Assembly: GCF_013377905.1 (NCBI RefSeq) | Contig: NZ_JABKAV010000007.1 | Coordinates: forward strand, 1 to 64,000 | Source of the DNA: Hymenobacter terrestris | GTDB taxonomy: Bacteria; Bacteroidota; Bacteroidia; Cytophagales; Hymenobacteraceae | Direction of reading: 5' to 3' | DNA length: 64,000 nucleotides | Shown here: in pieces, positions 25,981 through 35,963 of the stretch | Layout of the letters: each line of letters begins with the position of its first letter | Numbering within the stretch: the first letter of the stretch is position 1 | Program-made: the position numbers and the translations under genes | The notes under the pieces: model-generated | The model's database searches: none | Told to the model about the DNA's origin: nothing | What the model saw: the letters and a program-made list of their open reading frames with translations, nothing else

Positions 25981-28323
25981 TTATTTACTCTGCAGCTTGA
26001 AAGCAGCCGTTTGCACGTCGCGGGAGTTGCCGCCGACCATCACCTCGAAGTCGCCGGGCTCGGCTACAAACTGTAGGTCGGTGTTGTAGAAACTCAGGTC
26101 GGCGGGACTGAGGCGGAAAGTAAGCGTGCGGGTTTCGCCCTTTTTCAGCATTACTTTCTGGAAGCCTTTCAACTCCTTTACGGGCCGCGAAATCGAGCCT
26201 ACTAGGTCGCGTAGGTAGAGCTGGGCCACTTCCTCGCCGTCAGAATCGCCGGTGTTTTGCACCGTTACCTTCACATCAAGCGTAGCGCCGGGGGCCAGAC
26301 TAGAGGTGCTCAGCTCGGGCTTACCGTACTTGAAGGTGGTGTAGCTCAGGCCAAAACCAAACGGGTAAAGCGGGTCGTTGCTGACGTCCAGGTAGCGCGA
26401 CTTGTACTTGTCGAGGGCCACGCCGGCGTAGGGCCGGCCGGTGCTTTTGTGGTTGTAGTACAGCGGAATCTGGCCCACCGACTCGGGGAAGGTAGCCGGC
26501 AGCTTACCCGAGGGGTTGTAGCGGCCGAACAGCACATCGGCAATGGCGTTGCCGGCCTGCGAGCCCGCAAACCAGGTTTCCAGAATGGCATCGGCGTTCT
26601 GCTCTTCCCAGGGCAGCGTGAGCGGCCGGCCCGCCATCAGCACGATGACCAGCGGCTTGCCGGTTTTCTTCAGCGCCTTCAGCAGCGCCATCTGGGGGGC
26701 GGGCAGGCCAATATCGGCGCGGCTGGCGGCCTCGCCCGTCATGCCCTGCGACTCGCCCACGGCGGCCACAATTACGTCGGCACTCTGGGCGGCTTTTACG
26801 GCTTCGGCAATCATCTCGTCGGCACTACGCGGGTCCACGTTCAGCTCGCCGCCGTGGGTGTTGAGGCGGGCAATCATCTGCGCGTCATCGGTGAAATTGG
26901 CGCCCTGGGCCGTTACAATTTTCACTGCGCTACCCGCCACGTTGCGGAGGCCCTGCTCCAGCGACACGGCCTGTTTCCAGTCGCCGGCCCCACTCCACGA
27001 GCCAATCATGTCGCGCTGGCGCGAGGCCAGCGGGCCTACCAGAGCAATGGTACCGGTGGAGCGCAGCGGCAGGGCCTGGTTTTGGTTTTTGAGCAGCACT
27101 AGGCTTTTGCGGGCAATGTCGCGGGCGGCGGCCACGAATTCGGGTTTCATCATGGTTTGCTTGGCCCGCTTCTCGTTGGTGTAGCGGTAGGGGTCCTCAA
27201 ACAAGCCCAGCTTCCACTTGGCCTCCAGAATCCGGCGGCAGGCCGTGTCAATATCCATCTGCTGCACGGTGCCGTCTTTCAGGTTGCGGGCCAGGTTCTT
27301 AAGGAAAATCTCGCCCACCATATCCTGGTCAATACCGGCGTTCAGGGCCAGCGCCGACACCTGGGCATCGTCTCCCATGCCGTGGGCCGTCATTTCGTTG
27401 ATGGCCGTGTAGTCGGTTACCACGAAGCCGGGGAAGCCCCACTGCTTGCGCAGCAAATCGGTCATCAGCCACTTATTACCGGTGGCGGGTACGCCGTTGA
27501 TGTCGTTGAACGAGGACATGACCGAACCCGCTCCGGCATCAATGGCCGCCTTGTAGGGTGGCAGGTACTCGTTGTACATGCGCACCTGGCTCATGTCGGT
27601 GGTGTTGTAGTCGCGGCCGCCCTCCGCAGCGCCATATAGGGCGAAATGCTTTACGCAGGCCATTACGGTATTGCTTTTCGTCAGGTCGGAGCCCTGGTAG
27701 CCGCGCACCATCACGCGGCCAATCTCCGAGCCCAGGTAGGGGTCTTCGCCCGCACTCTCGGAAATGCGGCCCCAGCGCGGGTCACGGCTAATATCGACCA
27801 TCGGCGAAAACACCCAGTTCAGGCCATCGGCCGAAGCTTCCTCGGCCGCAATGCGGGCGCTCTGCTCAATGGCCGCCAAATCCCAGCTGGCGGCCAGCCC
27901 CAGCGAAATAGGGAAAATGGTGCGGTGGCCGTGGATAACGTCGTAACCGAACATAAGCGGAATGCGCAGGCGCGTCTGCTTAACGGCCATTTCTTGGAGC
28001 TTGCGGGCGGCTTTGGGCGTGAAGGTATTGAACACGCCCCCCACTGCGCCGCGCCGGATGCTGGCGTCCACATCCTTGCTCACCACCGGCCCGGTTACGT
28101 CGAAACCCACGGTAATCAGGTTGAGCTGGCCGATTTTTTCGTCCACCGTCATCTTCTGCATCAGGTCGGCAATGAACTTATTCATCTTGGCCTGGTCGTC
28201 GTCGGCTGCGGAACCGGGCGCGGCGGCGGCAGCCGGAGCAGCGGCCACCGATTGGGGTGTATTGAGCAGGGGCGTAAGTAGCCCCAGGCTCAGCAGCAGG
28301 GCAGTGCGGAACGGATGTTTCAT
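25981..28323 (-). CDS. bglX: Beta-glucosidase, glycoside hydrolase family 3 (BglX-like)
   Basis: This exported 780-residue GH3 enzyme has a signal peptide (residues 1-28). The N-terminal barrel has GRISESAGEDPYLGSEIG, KHFALYGAAEGGRDYNTTDMS and the nucleophile Asp in FVVTDYTAINEM (about residue 304). The second domain starts near SLVLLKNQNQALPL, and a fibronectin-III-like C-terminus ends AEPGDFEVMVGGNSRDV. It cleaves terminal beta-glucose from oligosaccharides in the periplasm. Next to a GH144-type gene it most plausibly acts on sophorose or sophoro-oligosaccharides (beta-1,2); this is inference. It is last in the SusC-SusD-GH144-GH3 series, 157 bases after the GH144 stop. Confidence 0.94.
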   Translation of the reverse strand: MKHPFRTALLLSLGLLTPLLNTPQSVAAAPAAAAAPGSAADDDQAKMNKFIADLMQKMTVDEKIGQLNLITVGFDVTGPVVSKDVDASIRRGAVGGVFNTFTPKAARKLQEMAVKQTRLRIPLMFGYDVIHGHRTIFPISLGLAASWDLAAIEQSARIAAEEASADGLNWVFSPMVDISRDPRWGRISESAGEDPYLGSEIGRVMVRGYQGSDLTKSNTVMACVKHFALYGAAEGGRDYNTTDMSQVRMYNEYLPPYKAAIDAGAGSVMSSFNDINGVPATGNKWLMTDLLRKQWGFPGFVVTDYTAINEMTAHGMGDDAQVSALALNAGIDQDMVGEIFLKNLARNLKDGTVQQMDIDTACRRILEAKWKLGLFEDPYRYTNEKRAKQTMMKPEFVAAARDIARKSLVLLKNQNQALPLRSTGTIALVGPLASRQRDMIGSWSGAGDWKQAVSLEQGLRNVAGSAVKIVTAQGANFTDDAQMIARLNTHGGELNVDPRSADEMIAEAVKAAQSADVIVAAVGESQGMTGEAASRADIGLPAPQMALLKALKKTGKPLVIVLMAGRPLTLPWEEQNADAILETWFAGSQAGNAIADVLFGRYNPSGKLPATFPESVGQIPLYYNHKSTGRPYAGVALDKYKSRYLDVSNDPLYPFGFGLSYTTFKYGKPELSTSSLAPGATLDVKVTVQNTGDSDGEEVAQLYLRDLVGSISRPVKELKGFQKVMLKKGETRTLTFRLSPADLSFYNTDLQFVAEPGDFEVMVGGNSRDVQTAAFKLQSK

Positions 28324-28480
28324 AAGGAGTTGTGAATTGAAATAGTGGAGGAAGGGGCCGGGCGCGGGCGCGCTACATCGAGTGCCCCGGCGTCAACCAA
28401 AACAGCCGGGAAAGCGCCTTTGCCGGACCCGAACTGCGACCCTCGATATTTGGCCGGCTTCGGTAATGTCGTGCCCACGC

Positions 28481-29869
28481 CTATTTTTTGAGGTGCGGGC
28501 TTTCGAAACCGAGCTTGGTAAGGCCACGTTGCACGTCGGGGCTGCTCATGAACAGCTTCCAGAGCAGGCCCGTACGATGGTTTTCAATCATGCTCACAAT
28601 CGGCCCCTGGTCGATGGCCAGATACGATTTGGCGTACCAGTTATGCTGCTCGCTGAAAGCATCGACGAAGCCATACTCACCCCAGAGGCTGTCGCCCTTG
28701 TCGTCGTAGAAATGGCGTAGCGCCTGCATCGAAAACTCCGGTGTGTAGGGCATAGCAGAAATGGCCGCCGTGGGCGAAATCACGCCCAGATCCTCGGTAG
28801 GCGAATGCGCGGCGTAGCCCTTGTAGCTGTCGGAGGCCGTGAGGCCCCAACTGTTCGGGCCGTAGCCCTTGTAGCCCTTGGGATTATCGATGCAGTAGGC
28901 GCGGTTGATGAGCGTGTGGGCCTTGTTCTGGGCGAAGTAATCGGCGTACTGGTCCTTTAAGCCGCGCGGGTCGATGCCCAGAAACGAGTAGTGCGAGAAA
29001 AACAGTGGCCCGCCGTAATCAATGCCCAGCGGCAGCTTGGTTTTGTAGAACTCCTTGCCATTGAGAAAGGCGTCGCCGGTGGCAAAACCCTGGTCGTACA
29101 CGGCCTTGCTGATGGCGTAGCGGGGCGAGCTGGCAGCCAGCACGTAGGTTACCAGGCACTCGTTCCAGCCATGAATTTGGTGGTTCATGCTCCAGCCGTT
29201 GTTGGGGCTCCAGTGCCAGTACAGCACGTTTTGGTTACCCTGCTGAAACCAGGTCCACTCCACGCCTTCCCACATCCACAGAATCTTGTTGCGGAGCGCG
29301 CTTTCGGCCAGCAGGTCGCGGCTGAAATATTGGCGGGCGCAAATCAGGCCCTCAAACAGAAACGAGGTTTCTACAATATCGGCCCCATCGTCTTTGGGGC
29401 TGAAGCGGATGGTTTTGCCGGTGGTGCCGTCGAGCCAGTGCGGAAATACGCCATGGTACATGTCGGCCTTCCAGAGGAAGTTCACGATTTTGAGCGTGCG
29501 CTCGGCGGCCTGCTCGCGGGTAATCCAGCCGCGCTCAGCCGCCACAATAATGGCCATCAGCCCGAAGCCGGTGCCGCCGGTGGTTACCACCTCGCTACCG
29601 TAGTCGAAGCTCACGTTGCTTCGCTCGCGGGCCATGCCCGAAACTGGGTGGCCAAAGTCCCAGAAATAGCGGAAAGTCTGGCGTTGCACCAAGTCCAGTA
29701 GCTGCTCATCGGTGAGGTTGCGGGGGCGTTTGGCTCCGCTGGCGGCCGGCGTGAGACCTACTGCGGCAGTGGCTAGGGCGGCCTTTTTAGCGGCCGGTTT
29801 GCGCTGCGCCTGCCCGGGTTCAGGCAGTAGCAGCGCGAGGCCTAGAAAAAACAGAAAGAATGGCTTCAT
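28481..29869 (-). CDS. GH144-type (glucoamylase-like, PF10091) exported glucanase
   Basis: This 462-residue protein has a signal peptide (MKPFFLFFLGLALLLPEPGQA). The (alpha/alpha)6 'glucoamylase family' pattern is clear: LLDLVQRQTFRYFWDFGHPVSGMARERS, GGTGFGLMAIIVAAERGWITR, WLDGTTGKT, ADIVETSFLFEGLICARQYF, NGWSMNHQIHGWNECLVTYVLAASSP, and GVISPTAAISAMPYTPE. Characterised members in Chitinophaga and Parabacteroides act on beta-1,2-glucan or sophoro-oligosaccharides, so that substrate is predicted. The ORF opens 72 codons upstream; the Met at 29869 was chosen because it begins the signal peptide. Two hairpins lie in the 184-base gap behind susD. Confidence 0.88.
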   Translation of the reverse strand: MKPFFLFFLGLALLLPEPGQAQRKPAAKKAALATAAVGLTPAASGAKRPRNLTDEQLLDLVQRQTFRYFWDFGHPVSGMARERSNVSFDYGSEVVTTGGTGFGLMAIIVAAERGWITREQAAERTLKIVNFLWKADMYHGVFPHWLDGTTGKTIRFSPKDDGADIVETSFLFEGLICARQYFSRDLLAESALRNKILWMWEGVEWTWFQQGNQNVLYWHWSPNNGWSMNHQIHGWNECLVTYVLAASSPRYAISKAVYDQGFATGDAFLNGKEFYKTKLPLGIDYGGPLFFSHYSFLGIDPRGLKDQYADYFAQNKAHTLINRAYCIDNPKGYKGYGPNSWGLTASDSYKGYAAHSPTEDLGVISPTAAISAMPYTPEFSMQALRHFYDDKGDSLWGEYGFVDAFSEQHNWYAKSYLAIDQGPIVSMIENHRTGLLWKLFMSSPDVQRGLTKLGFESPHLKK

Positions 29870-29892
29870 AGCGCTGAAATGGGATATGGCAG

Positions 29893-29929
29893 GGCCCTGA
29901 ACCACGCGCCACGCGCGCGATTCAGGGCC
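29893..29929 (-). promoter_or_regulatory. Hairpin just upstream of the GH144-type gene
   Basis: GGCCCTGAA at 29893-29901 pairs with TTCAGGGCC at 29921-29929 around a GC-rich loop, 24 bases before the GH144 start. No U-tract follows; it could stabilise or attenuate the polycistronic mRNA. Confidence 0.5.
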
Positions 29930-29959
29930 GCATACCGGGCCAAGTAAGGAATGGGTGCC

Positions 29960-30045
29960 GTAGCGCAAAGCGGGTGCTTCGCGTCTCGTTAAACGATGTT
30001 GTTCGGCAGTCGGCAACGGCGCGCGAAGCGGATGCTTCGCGCTAC
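29960..30045. repeat. Imperfect inverted repeat between susD and GH144 genes
   Basis: GTAGCGCAAAGCGGGTGCTT near 29960 and GCGAAGCGGATGCTTCGCGC ending in CTAC near 30045 are near-complementary. Each half is itself partly palindromic (GAAGC...GCTTC). Confidence 0.65.
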
Positions 30046-30053
30046 TGTCGGCA

Positions 30054-31595
30054 TTAATAGCCGGGGTTTTGGGTAAGCACCCCACCGCTCAGGTCAATCT
30101 GCTGCTGCGGAATAGGAAAGAGCTCGTTTTTACCCTTGGTAAAGGTTTTGCCGTGAGCGGCGTACAACGGCACAATGCGGCCGGGCTGCACGCTTTCCTG
30201 GCGCACCAGGTCGAAAAACCGGTCGTGTTCCAGGGCTAGCTCTACCCGGCGCTCCTGCCAGATTTGCTGTAGCGTGAGGCCGGTACGGGCGGGCAGGCCG
30301 GCGCGGGTGCGCAGCCGGTTGAGCACCGTGGTGGCCTCGGCCGTTCTGCCCAGCTGGAAAGCCGCCTCAGCGTTCAGCAGCAGCACCTCGCCGTAGCGCA
30401 TAATGCGGATGTTCTTGGGCAAGTAGTCGTTGTTGCCGCAGTTTCTTTCCATGGTGCGGCTGTGGTAGGCCTTGTAGCTGTAGCGCGAGTTCTCCACCGA
30501 ATCCTGGCTTGGAATGCGGAATCCATCCCAGAGCACGGTGCCGGTTTTGGCCGTCGTGATGAAGATGATGCTGCCCTCCCGACGCTTGTCGCCGGGCTCG
30601 TAGGCATCGGCCAGTTGCCTGCTGGGGTTGTTGAAGCCGAAGCCCAGATCAGCCCAGCCACCTTTGCCACCCGAGCGCGGACCCTGGCTGACCACATATA
30701 GGTTCACGGCCGAGTTGTTGCAGGCCGCGTTGATGCCGGTCTGCACCTCAAACACCGATTCCTCGCTGTTGGCCCCCACTTCGCGCCAGATGTTTTCGTA
30801 GTTGGGCAGCAGCCCGTAGTTGCCCGAATTGCCCTGCACAATCTCGCTGGTCAGATCGTAGGCTTTCTGGTAGTTTTTCTGGTAGAGATACACTTTGGCC
30901 AGCAGCGCCTGGGCGGCGGCCTTGGTGGCGCGGCCGGTTTCGGTGGCCCCTTTCAGCGGCAGATTATCGACCCCAAACTGCAGGTCGTCGATGATGAGCT
31001 GGTATATTTCTTCGGCCGTGGCCCGCCTCTGCAGGCTGGGGTCGTTTATTTCCGAGGCCAGCGGCACCCGATCAAGCTTGGGCACTCCCCCAAACAGGCG
31101 CACCATGTTGAAGTAGAAGTAGCCGCGCAAAAAGCGCACCTCCCCTATCAGGCGGTTGCGGGTGGCCTCGGGAGCAGGGCTCAGCGGCAGCTTATCGAGG
31201 GCTTGGTTGGCCCGATTGATGCCCTGGAAATAGCCCTGCCAGGCGTTGTTAACGATGTCGTTGGTGGAGTTAAGGGTTAAGTTATCCACCTCCAGGGCCG
31301 AGCCGTAATCCTGGGGCGAGCTACCCTTGTCGGCGTCGTCGGAAGCCACGTCGGTCAGCATCACGTACTGCAGCCCGTGAATGTCGGAGCCGAAGCCCCC
31401 TAAGTACATTACGTTGTACACGCCATCCACCAGTTTCTGGGCGGCGGCGGGGTCGGTTTTAATCTGGTCTTCGGTGAGCTGGCCCTGCGGTGCCACCTCG
31501 AGGAAGTCTTTGCAGCCCGCGGCCCCAACGGTGAGAGCCAGCCCGAGGGCGGCCAACCGGAAGCGGCGGTTTAAGGGAGAAAATATCGTTTTCAT
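30054..31595 (-). CDS. SusD/RagB family glycan-binding lipoprotein
   Basis: This 513-residue outer-membrane lipoprotein partners SusC. The lipobox is in ALGLALTVGAAGCKDFLEVAP (Cys near 28), and the SusD phrases are complete: WQGYFQGINRANQALDKLP, RFLRGYFYFNMVRLFGGVPKL, AAAQALLAKVYLYQKNYQKAYDLTSEIV, IRIMRYGEVLLLNAEAAFQLG, and ERRVELALEHDRFFDLVR. It presents glycan to the TonB-dependent pore. The gene starts 12 bases after the SusC stop, so it is co-transcribed with it. If SusC is truly dead, this protein may be without its pore. Confidence 0.95.
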   Translation of the reverse strand: MKTIFSPLNRRFRLAALGLALTVGAAGCKDFLEVAPQGQLTEDQIKTDPAAAQKLVDGVYNVMYLGGFGSDIHGLQYVMLTDVASDDADKGSSPQDYGSALEVDNLTLNSTNDIVNNAWQGYFQGINRANQALDKLPLSPAPEATRNRLIGEVRFLRGYFYFNMVRLFGGVPKLDRVPLASEINDPSLQRRATAEEIYQLIIDDLQFGVDNLPLKGATETGRATKAAAQALLAKVYLYQKNYQKAYDLTSEIVQGNSGNYGLLPNYENIWREVGANSEESVFEVQTGINAACNNSAVNLYVVSQGPRSGGKGGWADLGFGFNNPSRQLADAYEPGDKRREGSIIFITTAKTGTVLWDGFRIPSQDSVENSRYSYKAYHSRTMERNCGNNDYLPKNIRIMRYGEVLLLNAEAAFQLGRTAEATTVLNRLRTRAGLPARTGLTLQQIWQERRVELALEHDRFFDLVRQESVQPGRIVPLYAAHGKTFTKGKNELFPIPQQQIDLSGGVLTQNPGY

Positions 31596-31607
31596 GTGCG
31601 GTGCAGA

Positions 31608-34600
31608 CTAAAAGTTAACGTTCAGGCCCAGCGCCAGCGTGCGGCTGGTAGGGTACGTAGTGGCTTCGATACCCGAATCCAGTGGGCCACCCGGCAGCTC
31701 CGGCGTGAAGCCCGAGTAATTGGTAACCGTAAACAGGTTCTGGCCCGTGGCATAGATGCGCAACGACGACATGCGGATTTTTTTGACCAGCTCGGTGGGA
31801 AGCGTATAGCCCAGCACCAGGTTATTGAGCCGGATGTAGGAGCCCGACTCGATGAAGTAGGTGGAGTTGGGCGTGTTGTTGCGGATGCTGGCCGGATCGG
31901 TGTTCGAGGGGTTAGTTGGCGTCCAGCGGTTGTCGGCAAAGTCGGCCTCGATGTTGTCGGTCACCTGCCCAGTTGCCTGCTTTTTGCGATTGTACACGTC
32001 GTTGTTCACGTTGCCGCTGAACACGAATGAGAGGTCAACACCGCTGAAGGTTAGGCCGCCGTTGATACCGAAATACATAGGCGGCTGGTAAGAACCCGCA
32101 TTCACCCGGTCGCGCAGGTCAATGGTACCGTCGCCGTTGGCGTCGGCGTACTTCAGGTCGCCGGGCTTCGGCGTCTCAAAAGTGTACTTCGGATAGGCAT
32201 CGATTTCAGCCTGGTTCTGGAACACGCCCACGGCCTTAAGCACATAGAAGGTACCCGCCGCCACGCCGTTACCGGAGCGCGTTACGTTGTTGGCACCTCC
32301 AAACAGGGCCTGCCCGCCATTCAGCTTCTCAATGCGGTTTTTATTGAAGGTGGCATTCACCCCGAAATTGTAGCTGAACCGCTCCCCCACATTGGCGCGC
32401 CAGTTCAGGGCCGCCTCCAGGCCCCGGTTGCTGATGTCGGCGGCGTTGGTGATGTACTGGTTATCGGGGTCGCCGAACAGGGCCGGGATGTTCACCGGAA
32501 TCAGCGCGTCGGTGGTCAGCTTGTCGTAGTAGGTTACCTCGCCGCTCAGGCGGTTATCGAGCAGGCCGAATTCAATGGCGGCGTCGTACTCGCGGGTTAC
32601 TTCCCAGCGCACGTTGCGGTCCTTTATCTGATTGATGACAGCCCCGAGCACCGGCCGGGAGTTGAACACGTACGGGATGTTGATGTCGGCCGTCGTGATG
32701 TAGGAATTGGGGTCGATCTGGTCGTTGCCGAGGCGGCCGTAGCTGGCCCGCAGCTTCAGGAAGCTCAGCAGCTGCTGGTCTTTCAGGAAGTTTTCCTCGG
32801 TAAGCACCCAACCCAAACCCACCGACGGGAACAGGCCCCAGCGCTGGTCCGAGTTAAATTTGGAAGTTCCGTCGTAGCGCAGGTTGCTCGTGAACAGATA
32901 CTTACCATCGTACACGTAGTTAATGCGGCCCAGCGCTGACAAGCGGCGGTCTTTGCCCAGAGCTGGCGAGCTGTTAACGGCCGTGTTGGGGTCGCCAGTG
33001 CCCAAATACCACTGGTTGGGGTCGGCGGGCACATCGAAGCGCGAGCCGGCCAGCGAGTTGGTCTGGCCCTCCTCCGTCACGGTGCCCACCAGCACGGTCA
33101 GGTTGTGCTTGTCGCCGAGTAGGCGCTGATAGGTGGCCGTGTTCTCCCACAGGTAGCGGGTGCTGTTAATCTGCGTCACGAACAGGGCACTCCGGTCGTT
33201 GCGCTGGTTGCCGCCGGCTTCCAGAAAGGTTATCTCGTCGTTGGCGTACTGGTAGTTGTACACCCGGCGGTTGTTGTAGGTCAGGTCTACGTTGATGGCC
33301 GAGCGTAGCGTTAAGCCCTCAATGGGCGTCAGGTTGAGCCCCACATTGCCCTGCAAACGATTCTCGAGCGACTTATTATCGTTCTTCTCGATATCGAGCA
33401 GCGGGTTGCCCACGTTGCCAAAGGCCGAGGTATTGCCGTAGCGCCCGTCCTGCTTGGCAGTAATAAGCGGCGAGGCCCGGTAGGCGTTCTGGAAAGCCGT
33501 GCCGAAATTCACGTCGCGCGTATCGGCCCGGCTGAACGACGCCTGCGAACTGATACTGACCTTGGAGGAGAGGATGAATTCGGTGTTCGAGCGCACCGTC
33601 AGCCGTTTGAAGCGGTTGGTGATGGCCAGCCCGTCGTCCTGCAGCAGGTTGCCGCTGAAGTAGTAACGCACGTTCTCGTTGGCCCCCGACACGGCCAGGT
33701 TGTGGTTCTGGTAGGTGGCAGTGCGCAGAATCTGGTCGTACCAGTTGGTAGTGCCCGTAAAGTCAGGCAGCGTCACGTTGGGAGCCGTATCCTGGAGGTA
33801 GTTTACATACTGGCCTGCATCGGCCATGTCTACCAGTCGGGTGGCCTGCTTGAAGCCTACAGTGTTGTTGTAGCTCAGCACGGGCTTGCCCTGCTTGCCC
33901 TTTTTGGTGGTCACAATAATTACCCCGTTGGCACCACGCACACCATAAATAGCGGCGGCCGAAGCATCCTTCAGTACGTCGATAGTTTCGATGTCGGAGT
34001 TGCTCAGGTTCCGGATGTCCGTAGTCTGCACCCCGTCTACCACGTACAGCGGGCTGGCGCCGGCCAGCAGCGTGCCCGTGCCCCGGATGCGCACGGTGGG
34101 CTGGCCATTGGGCGTGCCGTTGCTGATAATCTGCACGCCGGCCGTTTTACCCTGCAGCGCCTGGGTAGGCGTCTGCACAGGCTGGTTTACAATTTCCTTG
34201 GCCTCAATGCGGGCCACCGAGCCGGTTAGGTCGCGCTTCTGCTGCGTGCCATAGCCCACTACCACTACCTCGCTCAGTGCCTGCGCATCGGGCGCCAGGC
34301 TGATGTCCAGCGTAGCGCGGCCGTTAACAGCTACTTCCTGGTTGGTGTAGCCAACAGATGAAAAGATAAGCGTGGCGTTGTCGGGCACCGTGAGGGTGAA
34401 GCGGCCGTCAGCATCGGTCTAGGTGCCGTTGTTGGTGCCTTTTACCACCACGTTCACGCCGGGCAGCCCGCCGCCCTTCTCGTCCACTACCCGGCCCGTT
34501 ACGGGCGCATCGGGTTGTGCGGCCGTCGGGCCTTGAACAGGCCAGCTGAGAACACTCAGGTCAGTTGATGCCCGGACTGCGGCACTTGCCTGGCTGCCGC

Positions 34601-34685
34601 CGCCGAGCAGTGCCGCGCCTAACAGAGGCCAGGGGGCCACACGGCGCAAGGCTGGGGGCCCCACAACGAGTAAGGGAATTTTCAT
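31608..34685 (-). pseudogene. SusC/RagA TonB-dependent receptor interrupted by an in-frame amber stop
   Basis: The frame from the ATG at 34685 encodes a signal peptide and the start of the carboxypeptidase-regulatory-like domain (VTGRVVDEKGGGLPGVNVVV), then hits TAG at 34419-34421. The same frame continues without any other stop: TDADGRFTLTVPDNATLIFS, the SusC motif EVVVVGYGTQQKRDLTGSV, plug (ALQGKTAGVQIISNGTPNG, DVLKDASAAAIYGVRGANG) and beta-barrel to residue ~1025, ending ALGLNVNF. So one codon splits an otherwise intact receptor. The downstream piece (from 34388) has no signal peptide. CAG-to-TAG mutation, a sequencing error, or amber readthrough are the options. SusD follows 12 bases later. 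Confidence 0.85.
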
Positions 34686-34691
34686 AAAAAG

Positions 34692-34711
34692 TGGGAATTG
34701 ATGGGAATTGA
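34692..34711. repeat. 10-base tandem repeat upstream of the SusC gene
   Basis: TGGGAATTGA is repeated twice back to back, 6 bases upstream of the SusC start codon. The rest of the 268-base gap (34686-34953) shows no recognisable promoter or RNA. Confidence 0.7.
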
Positions 34712-34953
34712 AAGAAGCGTTGGCAGGCCAGCAGATATGTGGAAGCTGGCGGCCTGGAAAAGCATGTCAACTGCTAACGTAAAAAATGACAATCAGTCGA
34801 GCCGGCAGCACACTTATATCGGCGACGCTGCGCAGAAAGTCAACATTTCGACCGGCCGGCTGGCTCAATCCGCAGCCAAGGTGTGAAGGCGAACGGGGTA
34901 TAGCACCGTTCAGCAGCCCCAACCATAAGCACTGGCCGGCCGTTTAGCGCCTC

Positions 34954-35898
<945 letters not shown>

Positions 35899-35963
35899 GG
35901 CATTTCGGCTGGGAGTGTAACTTGGCTATCCGAAACATCCCCTTAGTAACTCCTTGCCCGCCC

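Noticed and set aside
26257..27184. Two plus-strand open frames opposite the GH3 gene
   Set aside because: They overlap an intact GH3 enzyme with catalytic motifs in order; no start signal, no domain.
34698..34886. 62-codon plus-strand frame upstream of the SusC gene
   Set aside because: No hydrophobic pattern, no domain and no promoter element; more likely non-coding promoter-side sequence.
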